Source: Megamerina dolium (Eukaryota > Arthropoda > Insecta > Diptera > Megamerinidae). From it: DNA of 64,000 nucleotides. Position 1 is the first letter of the stretch; every line of letters starts with the position of its first letter. The stretch is taken from NCBI GenBank assembly GCA_963854835.1, contig OY978525.1:86983671-87047670 (forward strand), given 5' to 3'. Shown here in pieces: positions 14,456 to 26,780 of this stretch. The notes beneath the pieces are model-generated. The model was given only the letters and a program-made list of their open reading frames with translations. It did not search any database and had not been told where the DNA came from. A program made the translations under genes and the position numbers.

Positions 14456-16200
14456 TTCTAGCTTATGTGTGTTAATGAAGTTTAAACTGTGCTAGTTAAA
14501 AAGTGACTGGGTGACGTCCATATTTACTGCTCCAGCCCACATATTACTAGTTAATTATTTTTTTTTTTTACTTACACTCCAAATTGTAGTTAGTTTACAA
14601 AATATAGGCGAGTGTAATTTTTAAATATTTCAAACATTTTCTAAGCACATTTTAGATTACCTCTTTCTCCATTCAAGAACAAATAAAAGGTATAGTAAAT
14701 CTCGTTGCTACTCATATTTGCAACAGACACATAAAGCAGGTATTTACTAGAAATGATGTAAGCCTATCTTTTACAAAAATCAATCCGATTATGCATTTAA
14801 AGAAACTTCAATAAAAATTAATTATTATTAAATTTGTTCTTAAATGTTTACTGTTTATTTTTTTAGTTCATAGTTCAATTGTATATTTGACTTTGAATTT
14901 TTTAGTCTTCACTATTACTTATTATATATGTAAAGTACATTTTAATTATATGGTAAATTATCAACTAGTGAGATATAAAGTCACATCGCAACCTCCATTA
15001 GAGATATCTATCAACTTTTCTATTATACCATAAGCTTTTGACACAAAAGGTTTTAATTAGATAAGATCAACTTCCGGACATAGTTTATATCAGCTAATTG
15101 ATTTCGCTGATAACTTCTTAATTTTATTAATTTCTATAAATTCTCATACTATTCAGAATACGAAATATTTCTCAAACTTACTATACGTAAGACAACTCTT
15201 TGAACAAAATATGGTAAGCATTTTAATCAAACTTTTACACCGTTAATAATTTTAATGAATGGATTAAGAACTTTTTCATCACAAACTTATTATTATTATT
15301 TTCGCGTATTAAAGAATCACAAACAACAATGTCCGACAAGAATATATATGAGTGTTGTATGAAATATATGTAATACGACGCTCTTCAGAAAAGTTCAATG
15401 CCCAAGAGAGATAACATCAAATAACTAATTCTTGCAGGATGAAATACGGCAATAATGAAAAACAAAAAAGAAACAACAATAAAACATACAACGAATCAGA
15501 AGAAGGAGCCAATGATGAAGCAAATAATGAAATAAGATTACCTTAGGTATGTGTACAAAGTAGAACAGTAGAAAGTACATACAACAAACAAATGCTCCAA
15601 TAGAAGTAGTTAAATACAATACGTAATAATAACTAATATTGTAAAGAAAACTTGATTCTACTTGTCAATGGCTATAGCAAGAAGTAATACGAATAAATGT
15701 CAATTGTTCGCTAATAGCATCAGACTTAATTAGATGGGCATCGCACACATCCCACACAAATGTACACAACAAACGTCTGAAAGCAGTAAGACTGCAATGA
15801 AAGACATTTGATCGAAATGTGACTGAGTGAAGTTCGATTAATTTACTATTCCCATTAATGATGCTGTTAAGGTGCTTGTTGATTTTTATTGTTGCAATAT
15901 ACATATGTAAGTACATCTACACGCATACACATACAATATATGAATAGAAAATTTAGTTATTGCAGCTGCTACTCCATTGTCAATGGATTGTATAAACTGT
16001 TGCCATTAGTCATTGGTCATTCATGGCAATAAATTCCCCTCTGTCACACATGTATTAATACTCGATGTTGATTATTTGTCAGTGCCGAACTTTGTATTGT
16101 ATAAGGTCGTGCGATTTAACTCCAAAAGATTTGCATAATTTATCAACATGGACAAAGTATATAAATATTTTCGAGTACATGGAATATTATGTTTAGTATA
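14456..16200. other. AT-rich spacer, nothing recognised
   Basis: The open frames on the minus strand at 15425-15619 and 15665-15916 lack known motifs. No element ends identified. Confidence 0.5.
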
Positions 16201-16283
16201 ACGGGCGTTTTTTTATAGTGAAGCAGTTTTCGATAAGTATAAAACGGTATAGCAGTTGTCAAATATGGTAAACCAAAAATAAT

Positions 16284-16817
16284 TTGTACTCAGTAAAGTT
16301 TGACACAACACTTGCAAATATTGAAATTTTATTACGAAAAAAGTGGTTCTGTCATCCTAACTCAAAGATCGCTACAGCCAATGTGGAGAACCCTAATGAG
16401 TCAATTCGACACCGTGCAAAGCAATTGGAGTTGTTTCCATCCACTGTATGCACAATTTTGCGCAGTTAGTGCAAGAATTGAAGCCACAAGATCATCCATC
16501 TCATCTTTTGTTTGGCCAATGATCCGAAAATCAACTCGAAATTTGTATTCAGTGAAGTGCATCATTTTCGACTTAATGGGTATGTAAAAAAAGCAAAATT
16601 GTCAGATCGGGAGTGAAGACAATCCACAGACAGCAAGAGGGCGCTACATGCTATACATCGACCACATAATCTCTCGGAATGGACCTTAACGCCTCTGGAC
16701 TATTTTTTGCGGAGATATGTGAAAGAGCTACTTTATGCTGATAAACCAGCAACTTTGGATGAATCTCAAGCCAACATTGAGCGAACTATTGCCGAGGTGA
16801 GGCCCCAATGGCTTGAA
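16284..16817 (+). pseudogene. ITm-superfamily transposase (FSDEAHF type), first part
   Basis: Two alternating frames give an N-terminal HTH region (LKFYYEKSGSVILTQRSL, then NENPNESIRHRAKQLEL), then FSEVHHFRLNGYVKKAK at the position of the first catalytic Asp. After a deletion follow TPLDYFLRRYVKELLYADKP and ERTIAEVRPQWLE. These motifs define a mariner-related transposase family with V-N-K-Q-N-C-R-I-W, which also occurs at 48.4 kb and 62.3 kb. The core between the first and third catalytic residues is gone. The gene stops at 16817, where an RTE LINE entered, and resumes at 17934. Confidence 0.75.
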
Positions 16818-17925
16818 AATTTGCTTACTCAATTATGTGGCGCCAGTTTTCCAGTACTTGATCTTTCCAACGGATTTTAGGTCTTCCTCTTCTACGTCGT
16901 CCACCAGCAGTTCCCGAATATAACACCTTCTTAGCCGGAGCGTGTTCTTATATTCGGTCGACATGAGCGCAGCCGGTGAATTTAATTGCTTTTTACTATG
17001 TCGGTGTCGGCATACAGCTCATACAGCTCATGGTTGTACTTATTCGATACTCGACACCAACGTAAATAGGTCCAAAGATCTTGCGTAGGACTTTTCTCTC
17101 GAAAACTCCGAGCATTCTCTCATCTGAGGTGGATATTGTCCAGGCTTCGGCACCATATATAAGGACAGGCATGATGAAAGACTTGTAGAGTGGTTTTCGT
17201 TTCTTGAGAAAGGGCCCGACTTCTCAATTGCTTACTTAGCCCAAAGTAGCACCTGTTAGCAAGAGTGATCCTTGGCCATATCTCCAGGCTAACATCATTA
17301 CTGGTGTTAATGCTGGCTCCAAGATAGATAAAGTCCTTCAATACTTCAATAGCGTAGTTATCCAAGACGCTGATACTAGGTACTTCGTCTTGCCCTCGTT
17401 CACCGTGAGACCCATACGACGCGACTCTCTTTCCAACTCTGTGAATGCTGCACTAACTGCTCATGTTTTCATGCCGATTATGTCAATATCATCGGCATAC
17501 GCTAACAACAAGACACTTTTGTTGAATATAGTGCCATTATGCCGTAGATCAGCAGCTCGTATTATTTTCTCCATAATAAGATTGAAGAAGTCGCACGATA
17601 ACGAATCACCTGAAACTCAGTTCGGTATTAAACGGTGTGGAGAGGTCCTTCCCAATTTGCACTGCACAACGGAAGTTACACAGTGTCATTCTGCAAAGAC
17701 GAATGAGCTTCGAAGGAATACCGAACTCTGACATTGTTGCGTAGAGGTAATCCCTTACCGGACTGTCGAAAGCGGCTTTATAATCAACAAATAGGTGGTG
17801 TGTGTCGATCTGTTTTTCTTGGGTCTTCCCAGGATTTAGCGCAGTGTGAAAATCTGGTCGATGGTGGATTTACCAGGCCTAAAGCCACAATGATAAAGTC
17901 CAAAAGTCCAAGGTTGTTAAGGATA
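16818..17925 (-). mobile_element. RTE LINE copy RTE-3, 5' truncated, inserted in ITm element
   Basis: The minus strand matches the RT and C-terminal half of RTE-1 and RTE-2: FVYLG-like IYLGASINTSNDVSLEI, then NRCYFGLSKQLRSRAL, and antisense YADD near 17495. The left end is the LINE 3' end, reading a degraded TTAC tail and GTGGCGCCAG with a short deletion. The right end is the 5' truncation. The 8-bp sequence GGCTTGAA occurs at 16810-16817 and 17926-17933, a target duplication made on insertion. Many indels break the frame. Insertion into the transposase gene dates it as younger than that element. Confidence 0.85.
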
Positions 17926-17933
17926 GGCTTGAA

Positions 17934-18035
17934 CCGAAATCGAAAATTGGATTTCCAGATTACGCTACGGTCGAGCCAGCCGCGGTGGTCATATGCCCGA
18001 AATAATATCCAAACACTAATTACAATAAAGCCAAT
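17934..18035 (+). pseudogene. ITm-superfamily transposase, C-terminal end
   Basis: Downstream of the RTE insertion one frame reads RASRGGHMPEII, the C-terminal S-R-G-G-H motif of the same transposase family that stops at 16817. Removing the LINE and one copy of GGCTTGAA makes the two halves adjacent, although frames still do not agree. Confidence 0.7.
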
Positions 18036-19169
18036 TTTTAGTTCAGAATACTACATTTTGTAATTTTTTTTTTTCAAATTTGAAAGTGCTTCACTCTATA
18101 AAGAAGACCCTTTATATGTACATCAGACAGGTTTATGAAAAAGTTGAAAAGCTAAACTCGAGATTGTTTCATCGGCGAAAGAATAAATGCGACTTAGCCC
18201 ACCAATATGACTTCTTTATCATTAATTTATTATATGATATCCAATCTTCAAGGGCGACATGTCGATTAAATTTATTCTATTGAACCCCCTTGTTTTTATA
18301 TACATTGTGAGAATATACATACGTTTTTTAATCAACTTGTTGAATTTATTTCACGATTCGTTTTTCTTTTTCTGTGATATTGTACTTCTGAATAAAGTAA
18401 AATAAACCTATAAGAGTAAATAACCACACGAGCAGGACATTTTTTCAGAACTCTTCAATACTATCAACCACGCAGAACACTACAATGGATAATGGAGAGA
18501 TTCAATATAGGTGTATTTTCTTCCAAGTTGTGATGCATGTAAATCGATAGTTGGCCTACTTTATTACCAGTGATTCCAAGTGCATGTGGAAAGAAAAGAA
18601 TATCAAAAGTTATAAAAGTGTAAAAAGTCTGAGGAAACTCTTTATGAAACTGATTTATTATTATTTATTTGATGTGCGATGAAGCTATGCCCCATTTATC
18701 ACTGAATGATGGTTTTATTAGCTGGTTTAAACAAATGAATGATAGCTTTGTTAGCGCTCACGCAATTGCAATGTGTTAGTGGCAGCTTCATATTCAATAT
18801 AAAAATGCAAAACAAATGCGACACCAAATGCTTCATGTGAATAAACAAATATTTTAGATAATTATTACGCATACGTCGCCATATGTAGTCTATGTACGTC
18901 GCCATATTTAAATGTTTTGCCCACAAATTATATACTAATAGAAGAAAAAGAAGCTACCCAAGAAACCGTGGTTTTAAAAGTATTGCATATAAAAATAATT
19001 GCATATTTATTTGTTTTTGTATGGATAGCAAAATTAAGAGTAGCTTCAATTTTATCCTATACGAATTGTCAAATTTGGCCGGCCCTAATGTACGCACAAG
19101 TATGTATCTATTTATCTACGGATATGTAGTTTATCTCTTGTGTAATTTCCTTTTGCTGCATATAGTGCA
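18036..19169. other. AT-rich spacer, nothing recognised
   Basis: Open frames at 18080-18283, 18699-18926 and 18892-19242 have no family signature. Confidence 0.5.
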
Positions 19170-20391
19170 TAAAGTGGTCCCAAAACTACCCGACCTAACA
19201 AAGAAAACAACAAATTTAGGAAAAATTTTCTCTATTTCTTAACATAATCTCCTTTTAGCTCTATACACTTTTCCCAGCGATATTCTATAGCTTAGATACC
19301 CTGTGATTAGTATGAACTGTTTAGCTCATTAAAATAGCCATCTACCGCAGACTCCACCTCTTCATTGTTTGCAAATCTTCTACAACCAGGCCATTTTTTT
19401 CAAATTTGGAAATAGAAAATAATCCGAAGGAGCAAAGTCTGGCGAATAAGGAGCGTGCTGAAGCAATTCGTGCTTTAACTCATTGATTTTGGCCATCGCA
19501 ATAGCGGATGTGTGAACTGGTGCATTGTCTTGATGAAACAACAATTTCTTTTTCGCCAAAAGCGCCCTTTAATTTTTTCTATTTTTCATTACTTAAACGC
19601 TGCAACCAATTAGCATAATACTCACCGTTGATTGTTTGTCCTTTTTGAAGATAATCAATTAAAATTATCCCACGGGCATCCTATAAAACAGACGCCATAA
19701 CCTTGCCTGCAGATGGAACTGTCTTCGCCTCCTTTGGACACGATTCTCCCATTTCAGTCCACTGTTTTGACTGCATCTTTGTCTCAGGTGTGAATTGGTG
19801 GACCCATGTCTCATCCACGGTTACGAATCGACTCAAAAACTCGGCTTTATTACTGTGAAACATCGTCAAATACTATAGAAACATCTTCAAGGCTTTCTTT
19901 TTGTTCTATTGTGAGCAAATGCGGCACCCATCTTGCACACAGCTTTTTCATATCCAAATTTTCGGTCAATATACGATGTACAGCACTTTTTGAAATGCCT
20001 GTAATTTCACATAGCTCACGCACCTTCCGCCGGCGATCATCCAATACCATTTTGTGAATTTTATTAACCGTTTCTGGGGTGGCCACCTCAATTTGTCGAC
20101 CGCTACGGTGTTCGTCTTGGCAGTTCGTACGACCTTGTTTAAACTCTGCCACCCAAAATTTTATGGTCGTAAACGAAGGAGCACTCTTCACCACAGTAAA
20201 ATCTAGTTCGGCTTTAATATTCGTTGGAGTGAGACCTTTCAAATGAAAGTATTGAATTACATAACGGTGACCAAATTTTTCCATGTTTTCAATTTCACTG
20301 ACGTCGTTAACTTTCGATGGCTCAAAAAAAAAATACTAAACAATGTGGCGCATTGAAACTTAAAACTTATGTGTTATAAGGTTGCCACTTT
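19170..20391 (-). mobile_element. Mariner element, irritans-type, decayed transposase
   Basis: The minus strand starts MEKFGHRYVIQYFHLKGLTP at 20284, then TTIKFWVAEFKQGR, GISKSAVHRILTENLDM and CARWVPHLLT. A frameshift follows at 19850. The first catalytic Asp is in VTVDETWVHQFTPE, the second in FHQDNAPVHTS (19530s) and the third in YSPDFAPSDYF, the DD34D spacing of mariners. The C-terminus (AIEYRWEKCIELKGDYVKK) ends near 19235. Total length of about 1.2 kb is near normal. Several stops and frameshifts inactivate it. Ends show AAAGTGG in inverted orientation next to TA dinucleotides. The GACCTAACAAAGAAAAC sequence near the left end resembles irritans mariner 3' ends. Confidence 0.85.
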
Positions 20392-20415
20392 TTACCAAAG
20401 TAATTTTTTCAAACT

Positions 20416-20544
20416 GGAGAACCTGACGGCGCTTGGAATTTCTAACTGGCGCCAGTTAGCGAAGAATAGAGATGGCTGGCGAAGCATGTTATTTTTGGCC
20501 TAAATCGATATTCGGTTGTTATGGCCACATAAGTAAGCAAGTAA
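20416..20544 (+). mobile_element. RTE LINE copy RTE-4: 129-bp 3' end with target duplication
   Basis: The sequence is nearly identical to the last part of RTE-2 (31045-31180). It contains the last ~35 codons, the TAA stop context, ATCGATATTCGGTTG and a GTAA-type tail. It is flanked by a perfect 16-bp direct repeat GTAATTTTTTCAAACT (20400-20415 and 20545-20560). This is a severely 5'-truncated insertion. Its high similarity to RTE-2 suggests recent activity. Confidence 0.95.
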
Positions 20545-20560
20545 GTAATTTTTTCAAACT

Positions 20561-21277
20561 ACTGCCGCCATCTATATGCCAGATCGGGTATTTCTGGGAC
20601 CGCCCTCATATGTTGGTGTTATGGGTGTATACAATAGTGATAGTCGTGAATAGCTAGATAGCACATACCATATACCAACGGCATAGTTCTTTTTGGCATT
20701 TTATACATACATAGAATTTAACGAAATGAGAACTAAAAAAAAATATTTCACGTAAAGTATAAAAGAGCTGGTAAGAAAACTAAAAAAGTGTTTTGTTTAC
20801 ACTCAAATTACTTAGTTTCCTAATAAATAAATACAGATTTCTTTTGAGTGGACAGCAAAATGTAGGGCAACATTACTACATGTAACTCTCTGTAAAAGTT
20901 TTAAGCAGTGCATGTAGATCTAATCGACCAGCAGACTTTACCATTGAGACTACTGAGTATAGATTACCACAAGTGCAATAGTCGACAGTGGCCGTAGATA
21001 ATATTTGTGTTTGACAATACATAAATTGCGCATCAATTTCATTCATATTTTCGATTACAGATAATTTATGGGCTTGCACATGTGCGAGCATTATCATCAA
21101 GATGATAGTCGGCATACCATTTAATAGGCACAATTTTATTTATGAGTCATATTTAATCAATATATTTCCCGTTTGACATTGTCTCGTATATTCGCAAACC
21201 TATTCTATATAATATGAAACGATTATACGTATACTTATTATATAAAAATCACCTTACAGTCGGCTGGGGCCGCCCTA
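20561..21277. other. AT-rich spacer, nothing recognised
   Basis: No element or gene signature. The 85-codon minus frame at 20876-21133 has an N-terminal hydrophobic stretch but no other support. Confidence 0.45.
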
Positions 21278-22521
21278 TTATACCCTGCATATGTAGATAT
21301 ATATATAAAAAGTTACTCGAATATCCATCTTTTTCTTTTATTTCCACTTTTTGAGAAACAATTTTTGCATATACTACTAATTTATACCCAAAATATGGTT
21401 GACTTTGACGAAGTACTTTGTATGTTATGAGGGTTCTAAAAGGAATAATTTAAAGGAGGTTTTTAAGATAATTCCGAGGCTTAGTATAGGAGCAATATAA
21501 AAAGTGGGCGTGGCTTACCTCTTTCTTGTAAATACAATTAATTTTTCAATACTAATCCACACCTTAAATCTCGTTGTTCTACGCTAAATATTTTATAAGT
21601 TATAGCGCTTAAAATTTTTGTTTAATTCCCTCGACTTTGTATGGGAGCCTCAATAAGAAGTGAGCGTGGCACGCTGATTTTTTGCCAGATTATTTCCGAC
21701 TATCATATTAACCTAAGTATTAATTATGATTGTTCTAGACAGAAGGATGCAGCTATTTCAATTTAAAAGAAATTCGGTCATTTTTTGTGGGGGCTACTAT
21801 AAACAGTGGGCGTGGCGAGTCCAATTCCTGTGAGCCTTGTTGTTCTTACAATACTAATCTATACCTTCAATCTGGTTGTTCTTCGCTGAATAGTTTGCAA
21901 GTTATAAAGGTTAACATTTTTTTTTTAATTTCCGCAACTTCGTATGGGAGCCCCAAGAAAGAGTGGGCGTGGCATACTGATTTTTTGCCAGATTATTTCC
22001 GACTACCATATTAGTCTAAGCGTCAATGATAGTTATTCTAGCCAGAAGACACTTTGTATGGGAGCTACTATAAAAAGTAGGCCTGGCTCGTCCATTTCTT
22101 GCAAAGTTATGTAGTAGTATAATGTGACTCTATGTGCCAAATATTGTTGTCCCAGGTGGTATATTAAGTGTGTTATAGTAAGTTAAAGATTTTGAAAATT
22201 CCGAGGTTAGTCGCTTGGAATGCTTGGTGTGGGTGTGGCTATTGACCGATCATGCCCAATATCAATCCCCTCTGTACCCTTGGATCAAAGGTTACTTATG
22301 CCACATTTCGTCAAAATAGCTCAATATTTGCCCAAGTTATCGTGCGAACCAGCCAGGTGACAAACAGACGGACGGACGGACAGACATCGTTAAATCGAAA
22401 ATTTAAGCGACGCTGATGACGAATATATATCTATATCTATATCTCCGCAGATTCCTTCAAGTGGTCACAAACATCTGACCGAAATGAATATACCTTGCAT
22501 ATTGCATTATACAGGGTATAA
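21278..22521. repeat. Dispersed repeat with inverted TATACCCTG ends
   Basis: The left end reads TATACCCTGCATATG and the right end TATACAGGGTATA, so the termini are inverted. Inside are repeated GTGGGCGTGGC blocks, each followed by a CTTTGTATGGGAGC-type block, and near the right end an ACAGACGGACGGACGGACAG run. The left half is found again at 32590-33110. I see no coding potential. The style is that of a widespread dipteran non-autonomous repeat, and the superfamily is not certain. Confidence 0.65.
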
Positions 22522-25500
22522 AAATATATCGAAAAAATGTCAAGGAGAGATGAGTGAAAGATGGCAACGATCTGCTAGGTGGTTAGGTGGTTATGTGAAC
22601 ACGGACTGGTAAAATATCAATGTGAAGAATTCTTTGCTACTGATGGACGAAATTTGACTTTAAGCCGACAAATAAATTTAATCACCCTTGTGTGTAATTT
22701 AATATTTTCACTCATCGCATCGATGTGACATCTGTCTACATTGCTGGCGTGTGCGATTTTATAGGTAAACACATAGATACAATACGTTTTTCTTCTGAAG
22801 GTAAATTGAGCTATTGGAATGCAAATCGTAGCAAGTGCTTTATGTTCACACATAATAAACACGACCTGCCACAATCCTGTACCAATTGCTAAATATAATA
22901 TTTACATTTTGTCGTTGAAACATTATTACATTTTGCATCCCCAAATGAAAAGATTTTAATCATATAAAGTGGTCATGTAAGTGCACAACTCTTATTATGT
23001 TATTTGTAATAAATCGATATACTTGCTATCATCAGGATGACCTGTACTCCATATACATCAATCAAATTTCACCAAAAATAGATAATACAAATAAATACAT
23101 TATATACGTGAATGCGTGTAAATATATTGGCATAAAGCGGTTACTACTAGTCCTTGCTATATCATAAGCTTACAGTTTATTTATTTTCAGACATTTTTTA
23201 TATCTATTTTTTAGCGCTTTTATTGATTTTATGGGAAAAAAATAAAGAGAACTAAAATCTAAAGAGGATGTTTAAATGAAATATATATGTATATGTGAAT
23301 ACGGTGGGCATATCAAAGGCAATACGCAGCACAACATTGAGAATAAATAAACAAGAACAATATTGAGCATAACCCGAAAACTAATATATATGAACCCATA
23401 AAAACTAACAAAAACTAACATAAAAGCATTAGCCAAAAGCAATTAAAAACTGTTAAAGAAATTTTGTAACCTTTCGAAAGGGTCCATATATAGCATATAC
23501 ATACATATGTTATATATACGTTTGTATAGTATTGCGAGATTGTTAAATTAAATTACCAAGCCTCATGCATTGTGGCCACTTATCGTGCACTCACAAAAAA
23601 CTTGGTAGCTTACGGATACCTTTTTCAATTTCAGTGTTTCAATATCTACCTATGTGTAAATACATAATCTTAATTTCCATACACACACTCGCAAAATGAC
23701 TAAGAATTGTATTGCAAGTATTCATGCTATTCATGACAGAAACATTCACTTGAAACACGCGTACTCTCTATTACATACGTATTATGTTTATGATTATGCA
23801 AAAAAGGTTGAAAAGTTTATTTATTAAAATGTATACTATATTCCTAATATGTTTTAAAGGGGGCCAATACAACTGAAGGGTTAACACATTAATGATAACA
23901 TTCATGAGGGTGCACAAAATTTAAATTAAAAACGTTGGTATTTTCTAAAAAATAAAATGAGTTACCATTTGATAATGGATGATCTTAATTTTTTCTTTTC
24001 CCTCAACAAGCAAACATTCGCTGAGGTGGCCCCAGTATATGAATATATATGACGTATAACTATATTCTTATTCAAAATAGCTTACCTAAGTGGATGATTT
24101 CCTCCTGCAAATTCATTCGTTTTTTGAGTATCACAGAGTTGGAGCATTAGCAAATATTTAATTCATAATTTAGATTGTTGACAAAAGTATTTATTCAGCA
24201 TAAAAGTCATTCTGACCCATAGTGAATAATTTAAAAAGAATTAAAATGGATGCAATAGTAAGAGTCTACACAATCGGGTCACATTCACAATCACTTATTT
24301 TTCCTAAGACATTTTGTGCTTATCTTTTACACTTATTTACACAAATACTGACTAGTAACAAATATAAGTTAAGTTTGAGTGGCTGCTTCAGTTTTTTAAA
24401 CTTACAAAATTGTCAGCCGATTTTGAAAGAGCTGCCATTATCAACACTACAAGAAATCAGTTTTTTAATGCTTTGCAGTATGTATTAGCAACAATTCAGG
24501 GCAATTCAAATTTATCAGGAATTCCATTATGCACATGCAGCAGAGGCGTCATTTCTTGTGACTGTTTCCAAATGAATTCAACAATTTCACGCATGATAGT
24601 GTATTTTTTTAATTTTATGTAGAAGACTAACTTGGTGATTGCATCATTGCAGACGTAGAGTTTATCATAAGAAGTGTTAATCATGTCAATATAGGTAAGT
24701 TCCAAGAGGAGGTATTTGAGCAGTTCCGTATAAGTTTTTTCAATTCTATTCTATTTTGATTCTATCTGCATAGAAGATAACAAATTATGAATAACAATTA
24801 CATAAAAGTTGGCGAAATATACAAAAAATAATCGGTATTGTATTTTTGAATATTTTGAGGCTCATATAAAATATATCTTGGTCACCTCTGACAATATTGT
24901 TAAATAATGATAATAGTCATAATTAAAAATTAACAACAGATTTATCAACGACAATAATATAACAAAAATATGTATGTAATTTACTAATATCATAGATATT
25001 AGAAAACGAAACAAAACAGCATTTAAAGGTCACAGCACATTAGCACAGATTATAATATGTTGAATCTTAAAATAAAGTAGATTTTTCGTAAAAATGAAGA
25101 GGAAGAACAATACGACATCTCAGACTACCATAATAATATTGATCAACAGGTGTTGTTGTTGTTGGTGGTGGAGCTGTTAAAATACAGTAGCTGAATAAAA
25201 ATATCATGTGACGTCACTTGAAATACGATAAGCAATGATGATGATAATATTCCGCACTTTATGTATACGTTTGTATCTTATCTTATACGATAATTGGAAA
25301 AGAAAAGAAAAGAAAAAAATGCCGGTAACAAAGACGTTTAGTGCAATTGGAATACTTTATCTAGTTATGAGGCCACGCGTGCATTTCTTAAACGTAAATG
25401 CGAAGACGTCACAGTACAAAAGGTCTCGCACCACAACTAAGAATCGCATAACAAAAGTCAGATACGCCAAAGCCAATTCAGCAAATTTCAGTTTAGAAGA

Positions 25501-26521
25501 AGAGTAATTGCAATGCGGTATACGTATTAAATGAGAGCGTACGAATGCATAAAGCACAGAAATGAGAACTAAAAAAAAAACCAATAATAAATCTATGCGA
25601 TACCTACATAACAAAAGTTATACACCAACAACAACAACAAATACGACAAGTAAGAAGATAATCACAAACGCTAAAAAAAACGCAAAATAACAATAAATAA
25701 AGAAGTGAAAACAAACTTGGAGATACAAATACGGTTAACTAATGTCTGAAATCCATACAATACTTTGTCACCAACTTTAACTTTAACTTTGAACAACTTT
25801 AGCGTCAGAAGAGAAGATAATGGGTTAAACTCATACAGATTTAGATTAGTGTATGTTTAATTTTTTTTTTTTTTTTGTATGTTTCATTTTTAGCTCTTGT
25901 AGTAAATTGCAGCAACAATGGTGAACAATTCATAATCAATTTTGTCCAATCACTTACGGAAAATATCCACATCGTCATCGGTTAATAACTACTTCGTATA
26001 GTTGTAGATATGTCAGCTTCTATACCTCAAAGTTGAAATGGAAGTTGACGGTGAAGTACATTCAGTGCTTCACCGTCACTTCACATATTTGTAACAACTA
26101 CATATTTACATACAAACAATTAAAGGCAAAAATACGATCGCATTGTGCAAATATCCAACAACAAATACCTTAAGAGAGAATACATATCACACTGAGATAA
26201 GTGGCTCAATCAGATAATGTGAGCGCGAACGAGTATTAGCGACAGTGTTGCCGGTTTAGACTTTTCGAGACTAGATCTAGGCATTTTTGTAATCGCTTAG
26301 ATTAACAACTGCGGATGAAGATATTTTCTCTCATGTACATACATATAATAAAATAAGCAAGTTTTTTTGATATCATATTATATTATATATACTAAAAGCA
26401 CATATACATAGACTCTTTGCCACATTAAATTATTTTTTTGCAATTTGCTTGCCTCCTTATTCGAACTAAAAAATTGAAAGTTGTTAATTAATAACAAGAT
26501 GAATAAAATAAAAAATAAATA
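22522..26521. other. AT-rich stretch without recognisable genes
   Basis: Only short open frames (22617-22874 minus, 24222-24622 plus, 25235-25614 both strands) without motifs. (AAC)n near 25625 and T runs near 25860 are low complexity. A 14-bp stem hairpin is at 26046-26078. Confidence 0.5.
26046..26078. other. Hairpin with 14-bp arms
   Basis: TGACGGTGAAGTAC (26046-26059) pairs with GTGCTTCACCGTCA (26065-26078) with one mismatch and a 5-base loop. It is too short for a typical pre-miRNA. Function unknown. Confidence 0.6.
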
Positions 26522-26780
26522 TGTGGCACTTAAAGCCCCAAAGGGCTCATTGGCCGAGCTTCTCTTCTATTACTGTTGTGCGTCTTAAATTTTGGACAGT
26601 ATTAGAATGGACCTACTTATTTTAGCCGATTCCGAACGGCAGAACACTTGTGACATCACTTTTTCTTTGTCACAGAGTTCTTTTTAGAAGCTTTTTCATG
26701 GCAAGTTGTTACTGTCGGAAGAATTGCCAATTGCTTGCCGACAGGTGGGTACCATTCGAAAGAAAAATCTTTTCGATATA
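26522..26780 (-). mobile_element. tRNA-derived SINE, copy lacking the tRNA head
   Basis: The left end is the SINE 3' end (GTGGCACTTAAAGCCCCAAA) and an AAATAAAAAATAAAT tail precedes it. The body matches the 57.2 and 61 kb copies up to TTCGAAAGAAAAATCTTTTC. The tRNA-like head on the right is missing, consistent with 5' truncation during reverse transcription. Confidence 0.85.

Noticed and set aside
24222..24705. Overlapping short frames with Cys-rich segment (CTCSRGVISCDC)
   Set aside because: No start context, domain or conservation evidence; too short to support a gene.
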